Below are positions 9,268-17,935 of a DNA stretch of 64,000 nt, in pieces; position 1 is the first letter of the stretch; every line of letters begins with the position of its first letter. The translations under genes were made by a program, and so were the position numbers. The stretch comes from Streptomyces soli (GTDB lineage: Bacteria; Actinomycetota; Actinomycetes; Streptomycetales; Streptomycetaceae): positions 17,411-81,410 of the forward strand of contig NZ_RJVR01000333.1 of the NCBI RefSeq assembly GCF_003999195.1, given 5' to 3'. The notes below the pieces were generated by a model. The model ran no database searches. It worked only from the letters and a program-made list of their open reading frames with translations, and had not been told where the DNA came from.

Positions 9268-11442
9268 TCACTCGGCCGGGTTGACCGCCGCTTCCCGGGC
9301 AGCTTCGGCACCTTGTTCGAGGAGTACGCCGAAGCCGTCCTCGTCCAGGACCGGCACCTTCAGCTGGACGGCCTTGTCGTACTTCGAGCCGGGGTTGTCG
9401 CCGAACACCACGAAGTCGGTCTTCTTCGACACCGAGCCGGTGACCTTCGCGCCCCGGCTGCCGAGCGCTTCCTTCGCGCCGTCCCGGGTGTACGTGGCGA
9501 GGGTGCCGGTGACAACGACGGTGAGCCCTTCGAGGGGGCGCGGCCCCTCGTCGGAGCCCTCCTCGGTGAACTTGACCCCGGCGCGCCGCCACTTCTCGAT
9601 GATCTCCAGGTGCCAGTCCTCGGCGAACCACTGCTTGAGCGAGGCCGCGATGGTCGGGCCGACGCCCTCGACGGCCGCCAGCTCCTCCTCCCCCGCGTCC
9701 TTGATCCGGTCCAGGTCGCGGAATTCGCGGGCCAGGGCCTCGGCGGCGACCGGGCCGACGTGACGGATCGACAGCCCGGTGATGATCCGGGCCAGCGGGC
9801 GCTGCTTGGCGGCCTGGATGTTGTCCAGCATGGCGAGGGTGTTCTTCTTCGGCTCGCCTTTCTGGTTGGCGAAGACCGTGGCGATCTTCGGCTCGCCGCT
9901 CTCCGGGTCGCGCTTGGGCAGGCCGGTGTCCTGGTCGAGTACGTACGCCCTGATGGGGAGCAGGTCCTCGACCTTGAGGTCGAACAGATCGCCCTCGTCG
10001 CGCAGCGGCGGATCGGCAGGCTCCAGCGGCTTGGTGAGGGCGGCGGCCGCGACGTAGCCGAAGCTCTCGATGTCGAGGCACCTGCGGCCGCCGAGGTAGA
10101 ACAACCGCTCACGCAACTGGGCAGGGCAGGAGCGGGCGTTGGGGCACCGCAGGTCGATGTCCCCCTCCTTCATCGGCCGTAGCTCCGACCCGCACTCCGG
10201 GCATTCGGCGGGCATCACGAACTCCCGCTCGGTGCCGTCCCGCAGATCGGCGACCGGGCCGAGGATCTCCGGGATGACGTCGCCGGCCTTGCGCAGCACC
10301 ACGGTGTCGCCGATGAGCACGCCCTTGGCCTTCACCACGTCCTGGTTGTGCAGGGTGGCGAACTCGACCTCGGATCCGGCGACCTTGACCGGCTCGACCA
10401 CGGCGTAGGGCGTGACCCGGCCGGTACGACCGACGCCGACGCGGATGTCGACCAGCTTGGTGTTGACCTCCTCCGGGGCGTACTTCCAGGCGATGGCCCA
10501 GCGCGGGGCGCGGGCGGTGGAGCCCAGGCGGCCCTGGAGCGGGATCTCGTCGATCTTGATGACGATGCCGTCGATCTCGTGCTCGACGTCATGGCGGTGC
10601 TCGCCGTAGTAGGCGATGACCTCCTTGACCTCGGCGAGGGTGTCCACGACGCGGGCGTGGGTGGTGGTCGGCAGGCCCCATTCGCGCAGCAGGTCGTACG
10701 CCTGCGACAGCCGGTCGATGTCGAAGCCCTCACGGGCGCCGATGCCGTGCACCACCATGTGCAGCGGGCGGCTCGCGGTGACCCGGGGGTCCTTCTGGCG
10801 CAGCGAACCGGCCGCCGCGTTACGCGGGTTGGCGAAGGGCTTGTCGCCCGCCTCGACCAGGCGGGCGTTCAGCTCCTCGAACTTCTCCATGGGGAAGTAG
10901 ACCTCGCCGCGGATCTCCACCAGCGCCGGGATCCGGTCCCCGGCCAGCCGGTCCGGGATCTCGGCGATGGTGCGGACGTTGGGCGTGATGTCCTCGCCGG
11001 TGCGGCCGTCGCCCCGGGTCGCAGCGCGGGTGAGCCGGCCGTGCTCGTACGTGAGGTTGACGGCGAGGCCGTCGACCTTGAGCTCGCAGAGGAAGTGGTA
11101 CGGGCTGTGTTCGTTGTCGGGGGCGCCCAGTTCGGCGACGATGCGCTCGGCCCAGGCGTCCAGCTCCTCGTCCTCGAAGGCGTTGTCGAGGGAGAGCATG
11201 CGCTCGCGGTGCTGGACGGAGGTGAACTCGGTCGCGTACGCGCCCGCGACCTTCTGCGTCGGGGAGTCGGGGGTGCGCAGCTCCGAATACTCCTCCTCCA
11301 GCGCCTCGAGCTTCCGCAGGAGGCGGTCGAAGTCGGCGTCGCTGACGACCGGGGCGTCGTTGACGTAGTAGCGGAAGCGGTGCTCCTCGACCTCTTCGGC
11401 CAGCCGGCCGTGCTGCTCGCGTACCTTGGCAGGAATCTCCAC
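9268..11442 (-). CDS. ligA: NAD-dependent DNA ligase
   Basis: LigA (724 aa) seals nicks in replication and repair using NAD. The order is: Ia domain with HRFRYYV; adenylation domain with the nucleotidyl lysine in KVDG (Lys122); OB fold; a four-Cys zinc finger (CPECG ... CPNARSC); helix-hairpin-helix repeats with VEGVGPTIA; and a C-terminal BRCT domain with GLTVVVTGTL. The GTG at 11442 is preferred because an AGGAAGG site lies 7 bases upstream. An alternative GTG at 11460 overlaps the stop of the upstream gene by 4 bases and would add six residues. Confidence 0.96.
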   Translation of the reverse strand: MEIPAKVREQHGRLAEEVEEHRFRYYVNDAPVVSDADFDRLLRKLEALEEEYSELRTPDSPTQKVAGAYATEFTSVQHRERMLSLDNAFEDEELDAWAERIVAELGAPDNEHSPYHFLCELKVDGLAVNLTYEHGRLTRAATRGDGRTGEDITPNVRTIAEIPDRLAGDRIPALVEIRGEVYFPMEKFEELNARLVEAGDKPFANPRNAAAGSLRQKDPRVTASRPLHMVVHGIGAREGFDIDRLSQAYDLLREWGLPTTTHARVVDTLAEVKEVIAYYGEHRHDVEHEIDGIVIKIDEIPLQGRLGSTARAPRWAIAWKYAPEEVNTKLVDIRVGVGRTGRVTPYAVVEPVKVAGSEVEFATLHNQDVVKAKGVLIGDTVVLRKAGDVIPEILGPVADLRDGTEREFVMPAECPECGSELRPMKEGDIDLRCPNARSCPAQLRERLFYLGGRRCLDIESFGYVAAAALTKPLEPADPPLRDEGDLFDLKVEDLLPIRAYVLDQDTGLPKRDPESGEPKIATVFANQKGEPKKNTLAMLDNIQAAKQRPLARIITGLSIRHVGPVAAEALAREFRDLDRIKDAGEEELAAVEGVGPTIAASLKQWFAEDWHLEIIEKWRRAGVKFTEEGSDEGPRPLEGLTVVVTGTLATYTRDGAKEALGSRGAKVTGSVSKKTDFVVFGDNPGSKYDKAVQLKVPVLDEDGFGVLLEQGAEAAREAAVNPAE

Positions 11443-11456
11443 TTCCCCGTCCTTCC

Positions 11457-12464
11457 TCACTCTGGGTTGTCGACGAGCGATCGTGCCGCCTTCGAGCAGT
11501 GCTCGAGCACGGCACGGGCATAGGCCGGTGAGGCCCCCGCCAGACCACAGGACGGGGTGACGGCAACGGAGCGGCCCAAGGCCCCCGGTGCCAGTCCCAG
11601 CCTGCGCCACAGCGCCCGAACACCACTGACGCTACCGGCAGGGTCTGACAATCGGGAGTCCGTGCCCGGCACGACACCGGCGAAGAGCGCGGTCCCCGCT
11701 TCGGCGGCCTCCCCGAAGGCGTCCCAGTCACTCTCCGTCAGCAATTCGAAGTCGAACGACACCCCGGCGACCCCGGCCCGGCGCAGCAGCGCGAAGGGCA
11801 CCTCCGGCGCGCACGAGTGGGCGATCACCGGCGCCCCGACACCGCCGATCACCTCCCGCAGGCCGCCCTCCACCACCTGGCGGTCCACCGCCCGGTACGT
11901 CCGGTAGCCGCTGGCCGACCTGATCTGCCCGAGCAGGACAGCGGTCAGCGAGGGCTCGTCCAACTGCAGGACGAGCCGGGCGCCGGGGATGCGGCGGCGT
12001 ACGTCGGCGACATGCAGCCGCAGGCCCTCGGTGAGGGACTCGGTGAGGTCCCGGCAGGCCCCGGCGTCGGAGAGCGCGGCCTCGCCGTTCTTGAGCTCGA
12101 CGCCGGCCGCGAGCGTCCACGGGCCGACGGCCTGCAGCTTCAGCACGCCGTCGTACCCCTGCGTGAACTCCTCCAGCGCGTCCAGGTCCTCCCCCAGCCA
12201 CGCCCTGGCGCGCCGGGTGTCCCGCCCGGGCCGGTCCCCGAAGCGCCAGCCGCTGGGCTCCACCCGGGCGTACAGCTCGACCAGCATCCCGAGCGTCCGC
12301 CCGAGCATGTCCGCGCCGGGGCCCCGGGCCGGCAGCTCGGGCAGGAAGGGCAGTGCCTCCACCGCCCCCGTCGCCGTACGCGCCGCCTCGCGGGCGTCCT
12401 CGCCCGGCATGGACCCGGTCCCCGTCGCCGCCCCTTCGGGCAGCACAAACTCATCCGTACTCAC
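11457..12464 (-). CDS. Cobalamin-independent methionine synthase-like (MetE C-terminal type) protein
   Basis: The 335-aa product resembles the catalytic C-terminal barrel of MetE and the UROD/MetE-like fold. Visible motifs are TGTGSMPG at the N-terminus, a VGPWTLA segment, LVLQLDEPSL, an IAHSCAP metal-ligand-like segment and VTPSCGLAG near the end. It is half the length of full MetE and lacks the N-terminal domain, so it is probably not the main methionine synthase. The GTG at 12464 fits the conserved start, and the end abuts ligA. The exact substrate is unknown. Confidence 0.8.
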   Translation of the reverse strand: MSTDEFVLPEGAATGTGSMPGEDAREAARTATGAVEALPFLPELPARGPGADMLGRTLGMLVELYARVEPSGWRFGDRPGRDTRRARAWLGEDLDALEEFTQGYDGVLKLQAVGPWTLAAGVELKNGEAALSDAGACRDLTESLTEGLRLHVADVRRRIPGARLVLQLDEPSLTAVLLGQIRSASGYRTYRAVDRQVVEGGLREVIGGVGAPVIAHSCAPEVPFALLRRAGVAGVSFDFELLTESDWDAFGEAAEAGTALFAGVVPGTDSRLSDPAGSVSGVRALWRRLGLAPGALGRSVAVTPSCGLAGASPAYARAVLEHCSKAARSLVDNPE

Positions 12465-12486
12465 GCACGAAGCGTACGAGACCCGC

Positions 12487-13185
12487 CTAACGTCCCGGTC
12501 GCACCGTGAGGTCGTAGATCTCCGCATCGCGCGGCAGATCGATCGCCGTGAGGATGGTCGTCGCCACCGACGCCGGGTCGATCCAGCGCGCGGCGTCGTA
12601 CTCCTTGCCTTCGTGCCGATGCACCTTGGCCTGCATCGGCGTCGCCGTCCGGCCCGGGTAGACCGAGGTGACGCGGACGCCGTTGCCGTGCTCCTCCAGG
12701 CGCAGCGCGTCGGCGAGCCCCTTCAGCGCGTGCTTGCTGGCGGCGTACGCGCCCCACTCGGCGTGCGCGTTCAGGCCCGCGCCGGAGTTGACGAAGACGA
12801 TATGGCCGCGCGCCAGCCGCAGTTGGGGCAGCACGAGCCGGGTCAGCTCGGCGGGGGCGACCAGATTGGCCGCCAGCGTCTGCTGCCAGATCTTCGGGGT
12901 GAGGTCGCCGATCGCGCCCAGCTCGACGATGCCCGCGATGTGGTGCAGCGAGTCCAGCCGCTCCGGCAGCTCCTGGTGCGACAGCGCCCAGGACAGCCGC
13001 TCCGGCGCGGCCAGGTCCCCGACCAGCGTACGAGCCCCGGGGAAGGCCTCCGCCAGCTCTTTCGCCCGCCCCGCGTCACGCGCCAGCAGCCACAGCTCGT
13101 CGCCCCGCTCGATGAGGCGCCGCGCGACAGCGGCGCCGATGCCGGAACCGGCGCCGGTGATCAGATGAGTCGCCATGCCGACCAT
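12487..13185 (-). CDS. Short-chain dehydrogenase/reductase
   Basis: This is a classical SDR of 232 aa. The NAD(P)-binding TGAGSGIG motif is at residues 10-17, an HHIAGI segment replaces NNAG, a catalytic Ser lies in FVNSGAG, and a YAASKHALKG segment carries the catalytic Tyr and Lys. The PGRTATPMQ segment follows as usual. Substrate cannot be inferred. A second ATG three codons in (13176) is an equally possible start. It lies between the MetE-like gene (22 bases) and a LOG-family gene (13 bases), so they may be cotranscribed. Confidence 0.88.
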   Translation of the reverse strand: MVGMATHLITGAGSGIGAAVARRLIERGDELWLLARDAGRAKELAEAFPGARTLVGDLAAPERLSWALSHQELPERLDSLHHIAGIVELGAIGDLTPKIWQQTLAANLVAPAELTRLVLPQLRLARGHIVFVNSGAGLNAHAEWGAYAASKHALKGLADALRLEEHGNGVRVTSVYPGRTATPMQAKVHRHEGKEYDAARWIDPASVATTILTAIDLPRDAEIYDLTVRPGR

Positions 13186-13198
13186 GATCCCATCCCCG

Positions 13199-13738
13199 TC
13201 ACCGGATGCCGACGGCCTCCTCCAGATACGCCAGCGCCGACGCGCCGTCCTCGGCGAAGAGCACGAGTTCGGTCAGCGGCAGCGGCAGGAAGCCCTCGTC
13301 CTCCATCCGCAGGAACTGCTGCTTCAGCCCGTCGTAGAAGCCCGCCGTGTTGAGCAGCACGACCGGCTTGGCGTGCAGGCCGTGCTTCTTCAGCTCCAGG
13401 ATCTCCGTCGCCTCGTCCAGCGTCCCCGTACCGCCCACCATGATCACCACCGCGTCGGAGCGCGCCAGCAACTGCGCCTTGCGCTCGGCGAGGTCGCCGG
13501 CGATCAGCATCTCGTCGGCGTTCGTACGCGCCTTGGCGGCCAGGAACCCCACGGAGACCCCGACCAGCCTGCCGCCGTTCTCCTGCACGCCGTCGGCCAC
13601 GACCTTCATCAGGCCCACGTCCGAGCCGCCCCACACCAGGGTGTGGCCGCCCTTCCCCACCAGCTCGGCGAATTCACGGGCGGGGCCGGTGTAGCGCTCG
13701 TCCAGGTCGGCGGCGGAGAGGAAGACGCAGATATTCAT
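13199..13738 (-). CDS. LOG-family (TIGR00730) nucleoside monophosphate phosphoribohydrolase-like protein
   Basis: The 179-aa protein has the lysine-decarboxylase-like Rossmann fold now known to contain cytokinin-riboside-monophosphate phosphoribohydrolases (LOG). The N-terminus NICVFLSAADLDERY, the LVWGGSDVGLM loop and the signature VGGTGTLDE are seen. In the usual PGGxGTxxE motif the Pro is Val here, while the catalytic Glu is kept. Family is clear; activity on cytokinin nucleotides or general nucleoside monophosphates is inference. Confidence 0.88.
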   Translation of the reverse strand: MNICVFLSAADLDERYTGPAREFAELVGKGGHTLVWGGSDVGLMKVVADGVQENGGRLVGVSVGFLAAKARTNADEMLIAGDLAERKAQLLARSDAVVIMVGGTGTLDEATEILELKKHGLHAKPVVLLNTAGFYDGLKQQFLRMEDEGFLPLPLTELVLFAEDGASALAYLEEAVGIR

Positions 13739-13800
13739 GGACGCGAGCCTACGACCGCGTGCGGGCAGCGGTCCCTACGATTTGCGGCATCGTCGGGACC

Positions 13801-14148
13801 TCACAATGCCAGATGCCGCCGCAGTGCGACATCGAGCCGAACCATCACGTCAGCCGGTAGGGATCCGACACGGCGGAGTAGACGCTCGACTGCTACAGCA
13901 CGGACCTGTTCGCCCTGGGCCTTTGAATCCTTGGGCAGACCACACGCCTCAGCTTCGAGCAGTACTTGGAATGGGAAGACCCTGCTCGTATTGGACGTCA
14001 CCGGAACCACCGTCAACACCCCGCGACCGGCGCGCTCGGCCGATCGATTGGCCGCGTCGTTCGAGACGATGACGGCGGGCCGTGCCTTGCTCGCCTCGCT
14101 GCCGCGCACCGGTTCCAGATCGACCAGATAGATGTCACCGCGCCGCAT
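13801..14148 (-). CDS. MazF/PemK-like endoribonuclease toxin
   Basis: The 115-aa protein begins with RRGDIYLVDLEPVRGSE, continues with RPAVIVSND and carries a TVVPVTSN segment, the three conserved blocks of MazF/PemK toxins, which cleave mRNA at short sequences. The Arg of RPAVIVSN and the Thr of VPVTSN correspond to the active-site region. Its start lies inside the last codons of the upstream antitoxin gene (14-base overlap), the usual toxin-antitoxin arrangement. Cleavage specificity cannot be read from sequence. Confidence 0.9.
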   Translation of the reverse strand: MRRGDIYLVDLEPVRGSEASKARPAVIVSNDAANRSAERAGRGVLTVVPVTSNTSRVFPFQVLLEAEACGLPKDSKAQGEQVRAVAVERLLRRVGSLPADVMVRLDVALRRHLAL

Positions 14149-14365
14149 CGGTAATCCCGTCGGCCGTGGTCTGCTCCCACAGGCGAGCGTCGTCGCTGCT
14201 GTCCCATTCCTCCCAGGCGGCGGCGTACTCCTCTTCCATCTGCGAGGCGCGCAACAGCTCGATCGCAGCGTGTATGACGGCCGAGCGCGACTCGGCGATG
14301 TTCTTGGCCGCGTACTCATCGACGAAGGCGATGTCCGTTTCCGGCAGGCTAACACTAATCTTCAT
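14135..14365 (-). CDS. Ribbon-helix-helix antitoxin (MazE-like)
   Basis: A 76-aa acidic protein with an N-terminal KISVSLPETDIAFVDEYA segment typical of ribbon-helix-helix DNA-binding antitoxins, a SRSAVIHAAIELLRA helix pair and an acidic, Trp-rich C-terminal tail that would occlude the toxin. Its ATG at 14365 follows an AT-richer leader. It should repress its own operon and neutralise the MazF-like toxin encoded immediately downstream. Family-level call only; partner assignment rests on the overlap. Confidence 0.87.
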   Translation of the reverse strand: MKISVSLPETDIAFVDEYAAKNIAESRSAVIHAAIELLRASQMEEEYAAAWEEWDSSDDARLWEQTTADGITDAAR

Positions 14366-14441
14366 ACCCAAAATGCTACTCCCTATGCCCCAAGCTCGGC
14401 TACCCATGGTAGGAAGGCAAGGGGCACTCGCGGCGCATCCC

Positions 14442-14690
14442 CTAGTCCCCGGCGTCGACCGGCTCCGTTCCGTCGGCGGAGCGAAGGGCCAGCAGGCAGG
14501 AGGCGATGGCGGCAGTGCCGCAGACGATGTACCCAAGGGAGTAGCCGTGGCCGAAGGCTTGAAGGGCGAGGGATGAGGCGTGGCCGGGCGGGGAGGCGGC
14601 GGGGACGGAGTTGACGGCGAGGGGGCCGCCTTCGTGGGCGACCTCGGTGGCGGCGGCTTTGACCTGGGCGGTGAGGTCGGAGCTTGGTGT
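14442..14690 (-). pseudogene. 3' stump of an MFS drug-exporter gene
   Basis: There is no start codon, but an open frame reads SDLTAQVKAAATEVAHEGG, then a hydrophobic segment with ALQAFGHGYSLGYIVCGTAA and a TAG stop at 14442. This is the last periplasmic loop and final helix of a DHA2-type (EmrB/QacA-like) major facilitator. The remaining 400 or so residues are missing. The coding similarity stops near 14690, right beside the hairpin described at 14705-14755, suggesting that a mobile element insertion and deletion removed the rest. Confidence 0.7.
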
Positions 14691-14704
14691 GTGTTGAACT
14701 CGGA

Positions 14705-14755
14705 ACTGAGCTTGACGTCCTCCCCGGCCTGAAGGGGCGGGGTTTGCGGCGAAGA
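14705..14755 (-). mobile_element. Possible IS200/IS605 (tnpB-type) right-end scar
   Basis: On the minus strand the sequence reads AACCCCGCCCCTTCAGGC then CGGGGAGGACGTCAAG, a hairpin followed by GGA-GTCAAG. This resembles the right ends that follow tnpB genes in actinobacterial IS200/IS605 elements. No tnpA or tnpB is present. It abuts the MFS stump, so it may mark where an element inserted before being lost. The match is from memory of such ends; an ordinary imperfect terminator remains possible. Confidence 0.4.
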
Positions 14756-14803
14756 GTCAGCTGATCAGCGACTGCGGCCGGGCCGCCTGCTGACCGGGTG
14801 ACG

Positions 14804-15973
14804 TCAAGCGGTGGCGCGCGCCTGCGTACGGCGTTCCGTCGTCGCGATCGTGGCCGAGCCGACGACGCGGGTGCCGTCGTAGAGGACGACCGCCTGGCCG
14901 GGCGCGATCCCGCGCACCGGCTCGCCCGTGAAGCGGACCCACAGCTCCTGGGTGTCGGGGTCCAGCTCCACGGTCACCGGTACGTCCGCGCCGTGCGCGC
15001 GCAGCTGGGCGGTGTACGTCGCCGGGACCCCGGCGGCGGGCGGCGTGCCGCACCAGCGAGGGCGGATGGCGGTCAGGGCGGTGACGTCCAGGGCGTCGGC
15101 CGGGCCGACCGTAACGGTGTTGTTCACCGGCGAGATGTCCAGGACGTAGCGCGGCTTCCCGTCGGCGGCCGGCACCCCGAGGCGCAGCCCCTTGCGCTGA
15201 CCTACGGTGTACCCGTAGGCGCCGGTGTGGGTGCCGAGCTTCGTACCGTCCTCGTCGAGGATGTCCCCCTCAGCAGTGCCCAGTCGCTTGGCCAGGAAGC
15301 CCTGGGTGTCCCCGTCCGCGATGAAGCAGATGTCATGGCTGTCCGGCTTCTTCGCCACTGACAGCCTCCGGGCCGCCGCCTCCGCGCGGATCTCCTCCTT
15401 GGTGGTGAGCGTGTCACCCAGCGGGAAGAGCGCGTGCGCCAGCTGCCGCTCGTCCAGCACCCCGAGGACGTACGACTGATCCTTCGCGGTATCGCTCGCC
15501 CGGTGCAGCTCGCGACTGCCGTCCTGGTTGACCACGATCGTGGCGTAATGGCCCGTGCACACGGCGTCGAAGCCGAGTGCAAGGGCCTTGTCGAGCAGCG
15601 CGGCGAACTTGATCTTCTCATTGCAGCGCAGGCAGGGGTTCGGCGTACGGCCCTCCGCGTACTCCGCGAAGAAGTCCTCGACCACGTCCTCCCGGAAGCG
15701 GTCCGCCAGGTCCCACACGTAGAACGGGATACCGATCACGTCGGCCGCGCGGCGTGCGTCGTGGCTGTCCTCGATCGTGCAGCACCCGCGTGCGCCGGTA
15801 CGGAACGATTTCGGGTTCGCGGAGAGCGCGAGGTGCACGCCCGTCACGTCATGGCCTGCCTCCGCCGCGCGTGCCGCGGCCACGGCGGAGTCCACGCCGC
15901 CGCTCATCGCTGCCAGCACGCGGAGGCGGCGGCCGTCGCCGGGGTTCGTGGGTGCACCGGGGAAGTCAGTCAT
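14804..15973 (-). CDS. mnmA: tRNA-specific 2-thiouridylase
   Basis: MnmA (389 aa) adenylates and thiolates U34 of Lys, Glu and Gln tRNAs. The PP-loop SGGVDS is at 24-29. The catalytic cysteine is Cys114 in NPCLRC and the persulfide cysteine Cys216 in HDICFI. The GQRKGL motif and a C-terminal barrel complete it. The ATG at 15973 is used; the frame extends upstream without conserved sequence. The next gene upstream on the strand is a cysteine desulfurase, the expected sulfur donor, although about 520 bases of repeat-rich DNA separate them. Confidence 0.95.
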   Translation of the reverse strand: MTDFPGAPTNPGDGRRLRVLAAMSGGVDSAVAAARAAEAGHDVTGVHLALSANPKSFRTGARGCCTIEDSHDARRAADVIGIPFYVWDLADRFREDVVEDFFAEYAEGRTPNPCLRCNEKIKFAALLDKALALGFDAVCTGHYATIVVNQDGSRELHRASDTAKDQSYVLGVLDERQLAHALFPLGDTLTTKEEIRAEAAARRLSVAKKPDSHDICFIADGDTQGFLAKRLGTAEGDILDEDGTKLGTHTGAYGYTVGQRKGLRLGVPAADGKPRYVLDISPVNNTVTVGPADALDVTALTAIRPRWCGTPPAAGVPATYTAQLRAHGADVPVTVELDPDTQELWVRFTGEPVRGIAPGQAVVLYDGTRVVGSATIATTERRTQARATA

Positions 15974-16495
15974 AGCCCTACCAGAGTAATGGCCCCCGCC
16001 GCGCCGTCCGCCGCCGCGGGCCCCTTGCGGCCCCCTCCGGCGGGGCCTCCCCCGTCGGCGGCGGGCTTCTCCCACCCTCCCCCAGCCTTCGGCCGGTGGG
16101 GCACCTCCCAGCCGCCAGGCTGGGGGAGGACCCCCATCTCGCTTCGCTCGCCCGTTGCTCTCGACCGCAGCGGCGAGGCCTCTCGTGGGTGCTGCTCAAG
16201 ATTGGCGTCTGCGGACCGCGCGCGGATAGCCGCCAACGGCGAGAACCACCCACAGGTGGCACCCGCACACGAACGAAACGCACGCCGTAGCGCAGCGACC
16301 GGCAGCCACCGACGGCAGGAAACCCCGCAAGGCACACCCGACCGGCAGCCACCGACGGCGGGAAGACCACTGGAGGCGGTGCTGTCAGGTGCGGGGAAGA
16401 ACGCCGCAGGCGCAGCAGACCGGCAGCCGGAGACGGCAGGAAGCCCCGCAGGGGCGGCGGACCGTCAGCAGCAGCCGACAGCAAGGAGCAGGGCG
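15974..16495. repeat. Gene-free, repeat-rich region between cysteine desulfurase and mnmA
   Basis: I find no gene. The left part (16067-16155) is an inverted relative of the repeat at 6862-6925. The right part (about 16295-16485) has three to four imperfect copies of a roughly 43-60 base unit containing GACCGGCAGCC and GACGGCAGGAA followed by CCCCGCA. The arrangement could form several hairpins. Any mnmA promoter would lie at the left edge. Confidence 0.6.
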
Positions 16496-17665
16496 CTACA
16501 TCAGGCCGGCGCTGCGGGCGCGGGTGGCTACGGGGCCGATGGCGGCGGCGAGGGCGTCGATGTCGGACTGAGTGGAGGTGTGGCCCAGGGAGAAGCGGAG
16601 GGAGCCGCGGGCGAGGTCGGGGTCGGAACCAAGGGCCAGGAGGACGTGGCTGGGCTGGGGGACGCCGGCGGTGCAGGCGGAGCCGGTGGAGCATTCGATG
16701 CCCTGGGCATCGAGAAGCAGGAGCAGGGAGTCGCCTTCGCAGCCGGGGAAGGAGAAGTGGACGTTGGCGGGGAGGCGGCCCTCCGCAGAGGGGTCACCGT
16801 TCAGTACGGCGTCGGGGACGGCGGCGCGGACCTTGGCTATGAGATCGTCCCGCAGGGCGCCCACCTCCCGGGCGAACTCGGCCCGCCGCTTCGCGGCCAG
16901 CGTGCCGGCGACGGCGAAGGCGGCGATCGCGGGCACATCCAGCGTGCCGGAGCGTACGTTGCGCTCCTGACCGCCGCCGTGCAGCAGCGGCACCGGCGTC
17001 ATCTCCCGGCGCAGGACGAGCGCGCCGACCCCGTACGGCCCGCCGACCTTGTGCCCGGTGACGGTCATCGCGTCGAGCCCGGACGCGGCGAAGTCGACCT
17101 CGACCTGGCCGAAGGCCTGCACCGCGTCGGAATGCAGCGGGACCTCGAACTCCTGGGCCACGGCGCTCAGTTCATTGACCGGCATGATCGTGCCGACCTC
17201 ATTGTTGGCCCACATGACGATCGCCAGGGCGACGTCCCCCGGGTCACGGGCGATCGCCTCGCGCAGCGCTTCCGGGTGGACGCGTCCGTACGGGTCGACG
17301 GGGAGCCACTCGACGCGCGCGCCCTCGTGCTCGGCGAGCCAGTCGACGGCGTCCAGCACCGCGTGGTGCTCGACGGGGCTGACGAGCACCCGGGTGCGGC
17401 GCGGGTCGGCGTCCCGGCGTGCCCAGTACAGGCCCTTGACCGCGAGGTTGTCGGCCTCAGTGCCGCCGCCGGTGAAGACGATCTCGCTGGGCCGGGCACC
17501 GAGCGCGGCGGCGAGGGATTCGCGGGACTCCTCGACCTGCCGCCGGGCGCGGCGGCCCGAGGCGTGGAGGGAGGAGGCGTTGCCCGTGACGGCGAGCAGG
17601 TCGGTCATCGCCCGCACCGCCTCCGGCAGCATCGGAGTGGTGGCGGCGTGGTCGAAGTAGGCCAT
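16496..17665 (-). CDS. Cysteine desulfurase (IscS/NifS family)
   Basis: This 389-aa PLP enzyme removes sulfur from cysteine and passes it on as a persulfide. It opens with the DHAATTP motif, holds the PLP-binding His-Lys in TGHKVGG (Lys206) and the catalytic cysteine in the GSACTAG loop (Cys331), followed by PSHVL. The short active-site loop is of the IscS (group I) type. Located upstream of mnmA, it likely supplies sulfur for tRNA thiolation, and possibly for Fe-S clusters. Start ATG 17665 is fixed by the conserved N-terminus. Confidence 0.93.
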   Translation of the reverse strand: MAYFDHAATTPMLPEAVRAMTDLLAVTGNASSLHASGRRARRQVEESRESLAAALGARPSEIVFTGGGTEADNLAVKGLYWARRDADPRRTRVLVSPVEHHAVLDAVDWLAEHEGARVEWLPVDPYGRVHPEALREAIARDPGDVALAIVMWANNEVGTIMPVNELSAVAQEFEVPLHSDAVQAFGQVEVDFAASGLDAMTVTGHKVGGPYGVGALVLRREMTPVPLLHGGGQERNVRSGTLDVPAIAAFAVAGTLAAKRRAEFAREVGALRDDLIAKVRAAVPDAVLNGDPSAEGRLPANVHFSFPGCEGDSLLLLLDAQGIECSTGSACTAGVPQPSHVLLALGSDPDLARGSLRFSLGHTSTQSDIDALAAAIGPVATRARSAGLM

Positions 17666-17764
17666 GATGACCCCGATTCTACGGGCGCGGATCCGGCGCG
17701 CGACCCCCGGCGGGTCGCAGCCACGTGCCCGACAGGCAACAGCGGCGGGAGGTCCGGGGTCGCA

Positions 17765-17871
17765 GGGGTGGGGGTTCTGGACGCTCCGCATATTTGTGTG
17801 CGGCATGCCGGGCAACGCGGCGAACGGCCCGTCACGCACGTAAATATGTCGGTCCAGGACCCCCAGCCCCG
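17765..17871. repeat. Long imperfect inverted repeat
   Basis: Arms at about 17766-17801 and 17836-17871 are near reverse complements (GGGGGTTCTGGAC versus GTCCAGGACCCCC, then CATATTTGTGTGC versus GCACGTAAATATG) around a loop of about 35 bases that is itself GC-rich. The arms contain unusually AT-rich cores for this genome. It lies downstream of the TRIC-like gene and upstream of the cysteine desulfurase, so it could be a terminator or a small mobile-element relic. Confidence 0.65.
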
Positions 17872-17883
17872 GAGGCCCCGGAC

Positions 17884-17934
17884 CGGCGGCGGGCGGCGGG
17901 CGGCGGGCGGCGGGCGGCGGGCGGCGGGCGGCGA
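17884..17934. repeat. 7-bp tandem repeat (GGCGGGC)n
   Basis: About seven uninterrupted copies of the heptamer GGCGGGC end two bases before the stop codon of the TRIC-like gene. It is a likely length-variable simple repeat and a G-quadruplex-prone tract on the plus strand. Confidence 0.85.
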
Positions 17935-17935
17935 C

